From the NCBI RefSeq assembly GCF_026210795.1, contig NC_089434.1, positions 1,612,001 to 1,676,000 of the forward strand: a DNA stretch of 64,000 nt. The letters are read 5' to 3'. The stretch is from Rhizophagus irregularis. Its lineage: Eukaryota > Glomeromycota > Glomeromycetes > Glomerales > Glomeraceae. The notes beneath the pieces were generated by a model. It did no database searches. It saw nothing but the letters and a program-made list of their open reading frames with translations, and was not told where the DNA came from. Position numbers and translations under genes: made by a program. Of this stretch, positions 24,449 through 33,300 are shown piece by piece (the first letter of the stretch is position 1; each line of letters opens with the position of its first letter).

Positions 24449-24590
24449 CAGGGGGTTCCTTAAATGTATACGATACTAACGTACGCACCGGCCGGAGTTA
24501 AGTTTAACGCTTTCACGTGCAAGTGTATAACTCCTAAACTCTAGTAGGATATACGTACGCACGGTGCGTACGTTAAGGAACCTCCCTTAT
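24449..24590. mobile_element. Foldback (hairpin) element
   Basis: The left arm GGGGGTTCCTTAA, then after 14 bases ACGTACGCACCGG, is matched by the right arm CGGTGCGTACGTTAAGGAAC with CTCCC. The arms pair over about 28 bases except for a 14-base insertion in the left arm (ATGTATACGATACT). The loop is about 50 bases. No coding content and no target duplication recognised. It could be a MITE remnant or an extruding palindrome. Confidence 0.6.
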
Positions 24591-25058
24591 AGCTAGATGC
24601 CCCATCGTCACGAGATCAATCTAATTGGTCTAAATAAATATGACTAATTCTGGCCAACTCCATTGTAAACTCTGACCAAATTCCAGAATAACTGGTCAAA
24701 TTATTAACATAATAAAGAAATGTCCGTTTTTTAATTCTGCTCCATTTTTCGACGTAATTCTGGCCAATTTGTAAAAAAAAAATGAACATTTAAAATGGAT
24801 AAATATTAAAGTACATTGGGGTGTATATTATTAACGTACAAACTTATATGTATGACTAGAATTATTGTAATACAGGTAAAAGACTGATAATTTTGGTAAA
24901 CTATTAAAACTCCATTTATCACGCAATTTATAAATAGACTTTCCTAAATAAGAATATTTATATGGAAATATTAATAGTACCCTAAAAATAAATAAGATAT
25001 TGCGCGAAATCTTGAATCTTTTTCCTTACATTGTAACCGCGAACTTTTTTTTTTATAG
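24591..25058. other. Spacer with TAATTCTGGCCAA motif copies
   Basis: The word TAATTCTGGCCAA occurs near 24647 and 24762 and again beyond the decayed transposase (near 26180 and, degenerate, 26209). A partly inverted version, ATTCCAGAATAACTGGTCAA, lies near 24680. These may be remnants of the terminal regions of the Mutator-like element. Confidence 0.35.
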
Positions 25059-25975
25059 AAAACATGTCTAATAGCGAAGTAACACCTATATCTAAAGATA
25101 TTAAAAATGCATAAGATATTAAAGGTGATACTTTTAAATTACAGTTCTTTTGAAAATTTATAAAAAACTATAATACTTTACATGGCAAAATATGATGATG
25201 AAAAAACAATGAAATAAGATGAAGAGAGATAGTTTGTTCAAAAAGTAGCCTTACAACAAAAAATAAACTATAGAAAACGAATAAGCCGTAAATAACAAAT
25301 CCACTAGAAATAGATCATCTTAAAGATGTAATTGTACTTTTTTATTCGTGGAATTAAATCGGCTTATGGATTATAGTTAAAATTGATTTGACACATAATC
25401 ATGATCTCATTCCTTTACAATTAAGGAATTTTATACCAGATAATCGAGAAATACCTGATAATATATATTAAAGATACAGTATATACTTGGTCTACATATG
25501 GCTGGAATTTATGCAGCAAAGATTCGTGAATAAATCAACAAAAGAAAAGCTTTTGATGCGCATAATTTTGTTACATTATTAGATAGAAAATAATGAACTT
25601 GCATATGTTAAAGTTAATAATTACACAAATGAATTTGAATCCACAATTTGGATGTTTCCAGAATAAAAACAAGATTTTTTGACATTGTTGATTTTGACAA
25701 TACATATCAAACAAATAGGTTTGATCTTCCATTTGGAACCTTTACAGAAGTTATTATGGTCAAAGCGTTTGCTTCACTGTTGCATTATTAAAAAGTGAAA
25801 CAACAGAAGATTTATATGGTCTTTTCATAATTTTTTGAGTTTAGTTAATTATCAGCATCAAATGTTTACTTACAGATAATGATAGTGTTATGGAATCTGC
25901 GTATAATGTTACATTTAACAATTGTGGAACTAAACACGGCTTATGTCAATGGCATTTAATTAAAAATAAATCAAT
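25059..25975 (+). pseudogene. Decayed Mutator-like (MULE) transposase
   Basis: Three-frame translation recovers the order typical of a MULE transposase: a zinc-finger-side segment with LTHNHDLIPLQLRNFIPD-like residues (about 25390-25445), then D-x-TYQTNRFDLPFGTFTEV (about 25690-25760, around the first catalytic Asp). A segment with LLTDND-like and CGTKHGLCQWHL-like residues follows (about 25870-25970, around the second Asp and the C-x2-H/WH motif). Many stops and frameshifts interrupt it, so it is inactive. It lacks a clear 3' half. Family assignment rests on motif order, not a database search. Confidence 0.7.
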
Positions 25976-26053
25976 AAAGTTTGATTTTTAAATTTTTATT
26001 TTTTATTTTCTTTGCTTTATTGTCTGAAGCGTAGCGAAGGACTCTATAGCAGA

Positions 26054-26170
26054 GGCATGCAAACGGAACCGGAACCCAGAAACCCGGACCCAGCCTGGAC
26101 CAGATCCGGGTTTGGGCCGGCAAACTTTCTTTCAAAATTCACCAGGGCTAGACATGATTTTTTTAAACTA
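26054..26170. mobile_element. Possible terminal fragment of a hAT-like element
   Basis: CAGAGGCATGCAAACGGAAC resembles the CAG-x-GGC-x-TGCAA termini of hAT transposons and leads into a GC-rich stretch (CCCGGACCCAG, CCGGGTTTGGGCCGG), unlike its AT-rich surroundings. No matching opposite end or target duplication was found, so this is a truncated fragment at best. Confidence 0.35.
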
Positions 26171-26290
26171 GGATTCTCGTAATTCTGGCCAAAATCGTCT
26201 TAATTCTGGCAAAATTAAGTTAGACGTACGAATTTCGTCAAATTGATATAATAAAGCCCGGAAACTTAATATATTAAGTTCGGGATGGGT

Positions 26291-26397
26291 TGAGTCTACA
26301 ATGAGTCTACAGCGGGACAATGTCAAGTCTACAATGAGTCTACAACCAGATAATGTCGAGTCTACAATAAGTCTACAACCAGTCAAGGTTGAGTCTA
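26291..26397. repeat. 33-bp tandem repeat, about three copies
   Basis: GAGTCTACAATGAGTCTACA-type units start at 26292, 26325, 26358 and 26391 (period 33 bp). Because 33 is a multiple of 3, the minus strand shows an 11-residue repeat (STLSGCRLIVD), which makes a short artefactual reading frame. Confidence 0.85.
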
Positions 26398-26497
26398 AGA
26401 TTAAACTAGACTAATCATAAATAGATCACAAATCATCTTAGACAGGTTTTCAGAAAGTATATTTTTTTCGGATATTTAGATTACTCCTTGCATCCTC

Positions 26498-28860
26498 TCA
26501 TTTTCTAGCCCAATATTCAGCTTCATGAAAAGAATTAAATGTATTCGGCTCTATTGTCCCATCCCTTCCAGCGCTAGGATTGAAAGATTTCACTTGATCA
26601 TTTAGGGCTATAATTTTTAGATCTTTTGTAAAGATAATATCCTCCAAGTCTTTACACACAGACTCGGCGGTCTTCTTTATATCCCGTTTTTCATTCTTAA
26701 GCTGGAAAATAGTAAAAGATAACTTGCCGATCTCCTTATCTTTTCTAACTATATATTTATCCAAAGTAGAGATACGTGATTTATATTGCTTCTCTAACTC
26801 AGCTGAGCGTGAATTATGCTGGGATTCCAATTGATGTTTAAATGAATATGTCTTCTGTTTCATATCTACCATACAATTATTATATTCACTCTCTTTGCAA
26901 GCCATAAGAGCATCATATTCATCTTTTAGACGTTTGCATTCCTCAGCAACCTGAGCCTCAATAGTTTTTTTAATATTGTTTTCCTTCTATCTTAGTAAAG
27001 GTCCTTAGTAAAGTCTCATGCTCCTCCAACTGTTTTTCCAATCCATCCAATCCGGAAAAAGTAATAGTACCATCAGTGGAGATATTTGCTTCGATCTTAA
27101 TCTTCTGGTGATTTTTAATCTTATAGTTACCTATTAACATTACTAGTGAGCAACTCCTCTATATTTGGACGAATTCCTCTAGCCTGTTCCTCAGATAGTG
27201 GGTTATTTTTGCGGGTTGTAGGATGTAACCATGCATCTTTTTTCATGGATGGGGGTAATTGGTCAAGCAAACTCTTATAGTGCTCATTGAAATGTGATTG
27301 GCTGAACATATGACTGATTATAATTTAGTTCCTTTGGCAAAGTAATATAATCTTAAAAAAAAAAAATCAAAAGTTCAGAAATTTCAGAAATTTCATATTT
27401 TTCCAAAAGTATGGGTATTTCATTTGTTTCCAACAATAATTTCCGCCTAGAGATTGGCTAAAAATTTGTCAGAGTCTAGTTTTCAGAAAAAATACTAAGA
27501 ATATTCGTGAAAAAATCCTCCTAAACAATCATGGTTTTTGTCCCATCTTTCAATCTTAATGCGGGCTGATTAAGATAGTTTATAGATGGTAGTAAGTTAT
27601 TTTGTTTTGCATATAGAGACAAGATAAATATTTCGCTTGTATTACTTTTGCAATTCGATGATTGATAAGAAGTTGGTGAAATCATTTCTTGCCTGGTTGT
27701 TAAAATACAAGCTGGCTCAAAATTTGGAGCACTGGGCATAGTATTTTTTGCTATAGTTGCAGTTTCAGCCTTGAAGCAAGAGTAATTCCAATGATCCTTC
27801 ATCAGATTTTCAGACTCAACTTCATAGGCCCATCTCCCCCATCCACTATAATATTCCTTTCTAGGCTCTACTTCGGTAATCTTTACCAATTTCCAGCATT
27901 TGAAGCAGATAGCCATTTGACTTTTATGGACACTAGGTTTACAATAGCCAAAGGGATTTCCATATAACTCACCATTAACATAGTATGTTGTGGATTTTAC
28001 TTACCCGAATGAAGCAAAAAGGCAGTATACATGGTATAAACTATATTTTCACTTAGAAAATAGTTCTTGCAAAGGAGCCCTTATATGAACAGCCCATTGC
28101 TGGGGTGTTTCATGAGGTCTAATAACGGATAAATGATCATATTGTTTTTCTATTTCAACCACTTTTTCATACTGATAGTTATCAGTTTGAAGTCGATAGT
28201 TAAAACCATGTTCCATATCATATCCAGGACGGAGATTGATAGGTTTAGGAACAGATGTATTATAAATATTATCTAATATGATTTTAACTGTTTTACCGGG
28301 CATAATTATTAATAAATTAGCGATTTAGTGAATTACAGTGAATTGTAGCAAATTATAACAATTTATTGATTTATAGTGTTTTTTAGCGATTCTTTATTAA
28401 CTTTATATTAGTGTTTCAAATTTGTTACTACATTTCCCGATCACTAACTAATTATTTTCCTTAATTCGTTTCTCATGATCCCTAGTTAGATTTTGTCATA
28501 AATCGGCCAAAGGTCTTTATTATATTTAAGCAGTTGCTTTTGCAGAACAATAAGTTCATATTTAGCCCGATTAATTTCCACCTATGATCACATGATTTGT
28601 TTTCTGTTTGGGATCCATTATCGGGTGTCAGGCATTCCGGCCAACTTTGAGGATGTGATTTTTTCCGATCCATAGTTTTGCGACTCCGGTCTAATGATTT
28701 CTGGTAAATCTCTAATGTATGGTGCAAATAATCCTCTATCCGCATATTTTTCTCAGAAATCTGGTTTTGAGGAATAGGTTTGTGAGTGTGATTTAGGAGC
28801 TGTTGATAAGCCCTTTCTAATTGAGAGTTTACCCGCCGTAATGCGATTATAATCATGATA
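26498..28860 (-). pseudogene. Unrecognised decayed coding cluster with coiled-coil protein
   Basis: A string of minus-strand frames with protein-like composition but no intact gene model. The segment at 28482-28856 has a helical, charged N-terminal region. The segment at 28049-28303 has an AVHIRAPLQELF end. The segment at 27521-27916 has CFKCW and a later Cys pair. The segment at 27127-27309 starts MFSQSHFNEHYKSLL. The segment at 26498-26985 is a strong coiled coil (KQYKSRISTLDKYIVRKDKE). The order and shared strand suggest one or two former multi-exon genes or a mobile element of unknown type. Several reading-frame breaks are present. I do not recognise the family. Confidence 0.4.
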
Positions 28861-29546
28861 CTCAGTTATTTTGCGCACCCAGCTTCTCACAAGTTCGAAA
28901 CCAGAAAAAAAATATACTTATTATGCTAGAATTGAGAATGATATAGAAATTAGATATTTGATAAAATGCTTATTGCGTCAGTTAACAACATATTAGTCTT
29001 TTTAATTTGCTCTAAGAAATCAATACCTTCTGTTTGGGTCGCCATTTAGTAACGAATTTACTACATTTAATCTGATAATGTTCAAGTGTTTGTGCAAGTA
29101 AAATCCCCAGAATGCTAAAAATAATGATTATGAAGTAGCATAAATACAATACATTTCCCGCATATAACAGTTACCAAAGGTAATGGTAACAACATATACA
29201 CAGTTGTCTGATGTGGGCGAACTTTATTGATATACATTTTCGGTGCTATTTTTTCACTACAGTATAATAGATATTGCTGGTCACAAGTGTGGTAATCTTG
29301 GTGCAGTAAACAAATGGCATTCGACACAGTAAATCTCATAAATTTTTATTACAAAAAAGGAAAACTCAAAATATATATATTATGCATTATAAATCTCATT
29401 TCAGAAAAATAAAAATGTGCAATTAATAATATAACTAGATGAAGCGAAACTTATACAAAATAAGCCTTACTACTACACATAAGAAAATATAATTTTTTTT
29501 TAACTACATTTGAGACGCATGATAATCTATTGATTAACGCATTGGT
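28861..29546. other. Intergenic, no gene seen
   Basis: AT-rich sequence downstream of the Uma2-type gene. A minus-strand frame at 29115-29339 has no recognisable domain and was not called. Confidence 0.45.
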
Positions 29547-30462
29547 TTAGGTACGTCGCTTAAGCGCATGCTCTTTTCGAAAATGCTTCATAAATATGTG
29601 ATTATCAGTAAAAGTTTCCGCACATTTAGGACAGGCAGATCTAGTATCATCATCCGATGATGATGAACCTGAATATTGCTGTAATCATTTCATGAAATAA
29701 ATAAATAACTAAAAATGAACTCCAATAATAAATATAACATACTTTTGAGATAGCCTTTTCAATCATCTCTACATCCAAGATGAATCCTGGAAGAATCTGC
29801 TGACCATTAACAGTGGTATTCATATCTCTCCATCCATGTTCATAATGATGAACAGTATCACTATTTTCGTACCTTCTCCACGAATGGATATTTCCCACCA
29901 GTTGGTTGTTTTCATCTTGGCCGATGCTAACTAGAAATCCTAACTCTACAGCTGTTCCCTGTGCAAAAATTTTATTTCTGAATCTATCGTCAAATACTTG
30001 AAATTGTGCTTCAGTTTCAATAAAATCAACCTCAACAATGAATATTGGAGTGAAGGGTTGGCCTTGAAAGGTCCAATTTTGTAAGCTGTTCAAATTACGG
30101 TCTGTTTGTTTTGGAGTGAAAGAAACATCTGGTGCTAGAATGGTTCTCTGTCCCCCAACATTAAAATTAAAGCCACCTTGCGAAAAGGTAACGCCTCCAT
30201 TTTGGCGAGTTTCGATGTTCCAGTTAGCTAACTGTCTCCCAATTTCTAAGACAACCTTTCCTCTTGCGTATGGAGTCTGTGGCATTGGGATTAACTTTCC
30301 ATTTTCGTATTCGAAGAGGTTAACTGGTTTTCCATTAAGTTGTATAGTGCGAGTCTTAAGTTGGTCGTTTATGTACTCGAACTCTTCAAATGTATAAACC
30401 TTCTTAAGGTCTATAATTTCGAGATCTATTTTCTCACAGTAAACTTTTGATATGTTCGCCAT
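29547..30462 (-). CDS. Uma2-type PD-(D/E)XK nuclease domain fused to a C2H2 zinc finger
   Basis: Predicted 283-residue protein from exons 29743-30462 and 29547-29678, joined in phase 0 through a GTATGT donor. Residues about 40-215 match the Uma2 (DUF820) fold common in bacteria: an N-terminal helix/Glu region, LAPDVSFTP (first acidic residue), FIVEVDF (the E-x-x position, where many members have VEVLS) and the K-x-x-x-Y/F-x-x-GV-like KIFAQGTAVELGFLVS segment. The second exon adds a Ser/Asp linker and CPKCAETFTDNHIFMKHFRK then EH, i.e. C-x2-C-x12-H-x4-H, a canonical C2H2 finger, ending KRRT. The finger may supply DNA or protein targeting. Catalytic competence is uncertain. It sits 66 bp downstream of the small membrane-protein gene on the same strand. 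Confidence 0.8.
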
Positions 30463-30528
30463 GGTTGTATGGTTGTAGGAATAGAGTACGAAAATTTTTT
30501 TAATACTAAAAAATTCGTTTTTATGACT

Positions 30529-30817
30529 TTACGTTACACAAGTGAATAAGCCAATGACTTGCTCCTGTTGAAGATGTAAGTAATCAATCCCCTTACTAAT
30601 ATAGTATCCGATGTATGACGTAATAGCGATCCAAAGAAGAACACCAGCAATGGGAAAAAACTAAAAATGACAAAAGAAAGGCTTTAGATAAGTAATAATC
30701 TCAAATAGTAAATTCTGATATCTTAATAATCACACAGAACACAAGTACAGCAAAAATTATGAGAAGGATAGATAGGATATTGATTAAACTTTTCTTATAA
30801 ATGAAAAAAGAAGACAT
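30529..30817 (-). CDS. Small two-helix membrane protein, unknown
   Basis: Hand-built two-exon gene of 71 residues: 30734-30817 (ATG at 30817) and 30529-30660, with GTGATT donor, TTTTTAG acceptor and a phase-0 join. Exon 1 encodes ILSILLIIFAVLVFC and exon 2 FPIAGVLLWIAITSYIGYY, two hydrophobic segments long enough to span a membrane. A short amphipathic tail (YLHLQQEQVIG) follows. It is too short for domain assignment. The intron falls exactly between the two helices. The close spacing with the Uma2 gene suggests adjacent transcription units but no functional link can be claimed. Confidence 0.5.
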
Positions 30818-31671
30818 TGATTAAAAGAAGTGTAGGAAACTTAGGAAACTTTTTTTGAATACTCGTTATTATATATCTTTATTTGATTCTGACATGACAT
30901 TATTGATTAATGCTATATTTCAACGATGCAATACTGCGGTAGAATTTTTTACATACGCCCACGTGATTGTTAGGAAAATTCAAGTTTCCTAAACGGAACA
31001 CGAGTACGGGAACATCTAGCTATAGATTTATAGCAGTTTTAAAGACTTTAGTGATTCTTTATCAACTTATACTAATGAATATCATTCAAGAGAGCATCAT
31101 ACTCTTCGAATTTCTGAGCAGATCGTTAAAGATAAAACCAGCCACATTCGTTACTACTTCTTGATCATACCCGAAATTCTCTGTTAGGATGTCCTTATTG
31201 AGATCATTTAGATTTTGCTATAAATGTTTTGAACAGTCAGAATAAAACAATTTTTATAAAGTGCATAAAATTTATTAATAAACATCTTACTTTCTCATTT
31301 TATCTGTTATTATTCATTTATAATTCCTTTTTTTATATAATTCTTTTTAACTTTGGTATTATTTGAGTTACGATTTTCTCTCTCCTAGCGTAATTTTATG
31401 TTAATAAATTTCAAGTTCGTTAGTAATTATAATATCAATTTCTAATTATCAACCAGTATGAAGAAAAACAACTACTATATAAATATACGGTTCCTAATAA
31501 CAATTCATGATTTTTTTTTCTTGATATTTTCACGGATGATCATTAAAATTAGTAATAAAAATTAAAAATTCCATAAAATCTATCATTATTAGTTAAAAAA
31601 GTATAATAAAAAGTTTTATGATTCTCATGACGCAGTAACTATTTGATACTAAAATTAGTTTAAAAAAGACC
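30818..31671. other. Intergenic, no gene seen
   Basis: AT-rich. A plus-strand frame at 30967-31164 starts with a non-ATG codon and shows no domain. Confidence 0.45.
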
Positions 31672-31919
31672 AATTCGAAATATAGTGGACACTTGATAAT
31701 TTTTATTGTCGGGATTGTCGGGTACTTGGGTTACTGGGTTATTAGAAAATATAAATAACACGGTATACCTTAATTAAATTTTAATATAACATAATTTATA
31801 AATATATATATGTCACGTGTTATATATCTTTTCTAATAACCCGACTAGCCGAGTAACCCGAGTACCAGACAATCCCGACAATAAAAATTTTCAAGTGTTC
31901 ATTAATTATATTTCGAATT
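31672..31919. mobile_element. Hairpin MITE with ~90-bp inverted arms
   Basis: The arms pair over nearly their whole length. AATTCGAAATATA at the outer ends is followed inward by ACACTTGATAATTTTTATTG / ACACTTGAAAATTTTTATTG, then TCGGGATTGTCGGGTACTTG / TCGGGATTGTCTGGTACTCG, GGGTTAC and TCGGGTTATTAGAAAA. The loop is about 60 bases. The arms differ by small indels, so the copy is not brand new. No coding content. The exact target duplication is unclear because the outer ends are AT-rich. Confidence 0.8.
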
Positions 31920-33300
31920 TTGCTGTAATAATTAGAGATTTTTTATACCTCCGTTCCGGTCCATTTATTTTACAAAGAAATTTACTGTTTTCAAAAATTT
32001 ATTAATATATCCACATGATACAGTATATCAAACTCAATGAAGATATTAAAAGTAATGATCATCAAATTTTTAATGTTGCGATTTAACGATATTCATTAAT
32101 TTAAAATTATGATCGTTTTAATAAGGATAAATCGACAAAACTTCAACAAAACTTCAACAAAATTTCAACCAAATTGATTTTAAAATGATATATTAAATTT
32201 TGTTTTATTTTGTTTTATTTTTTTTTATTTCTTTGTTTTATTTATTGATCATCAAAGTTTCAATTTGAGAAAAAACAAAAAGAAAATATCGTTTAAAGTT
32301 TAACCATTCGAAGACCAAGTGAAAAAATAATATGTTATTATCTTTGTAATTTAAAAAAAGAATTTTAATTTATTAAATTAAAACATATAGTTTATCTCTT
32401 GGGTCAATTAATTAAAACATTGGACAACGAAAATGAAAAATAAAGAAATTTTGATCGACTAACAAAGACTAACAAAGAAAACCATTGATTTAACCTAAAA
32501 GTTTCATTTATTAATAATTTAATAATAATTCACCCAATTAATCCACCCAATTAATCATGAGCTGATATAAATAATATTTTGTGCTACTATAATACTATTA
32601 AAATAAGTTCCAACTTCCAACCACGTTTACATGAACACGAGACGATCATATAATACAATCGTGCCATTTATAAAATTAATATTTTAATTAATATCCTTAT
32701 CGGTAATTCAATAAAACTTATCTTATAAATTAAATCATTGAAAGAAGTTTAAATGGCATGTTTTTATTCATCATAAAATTAGGGGAAAATGTGTAAAATT
32801 TATTTATTTGATAAATACGATATCAAATATTACTTGTACTTTTATTTTGACCAATATAAATTTGTTGCACATTGTACACATACACGGAAATTGCTTAATC
32901 CTGATATAGTTATGAATTTTCCTACAAACTAATACTTGGCTAATTTATGCTGGATGTAAAGTTAGTTTATGCATAATGCAATGCTGGTGAATGCAATCTG
33001 CCGGTAAAGACGGGAAAATCCGATTGGTTAAAACGTCGTCACGTCTGGACACCGCAGTTACCGCACACAGTATTACAACTTTGAATTTTAACGCATCATC
33101 GGGATCCTGGTTCCATACGTATTTTTATATTTACATAATTATATGATTATTAAAATGATTTATTAATTTACTAAAAAATCTCAGTAAATTTATATAATCT
33201 CTATATAAGATAATTAATTTTTAAATTTTAATATGATATGTTTTTTTATATATAAATATACAAAGACTAAATTATATTATTATCACATTACATAATCCTC
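31920..33300. other. Intergenic, no gene seen
   Basis: Long AT-rich spacer, 3' of the RA-PH gene. A modestly GC-richer patch lies at 32985-33115. No gene recognised. Confidence 0.5.

Noticed and set aside
26168-26386. 72-residue minus-strand frame with repeated GCRLIVDSTLS
   Set aside because: Created by the 33-bp tandem repeat; no other coding evidence.
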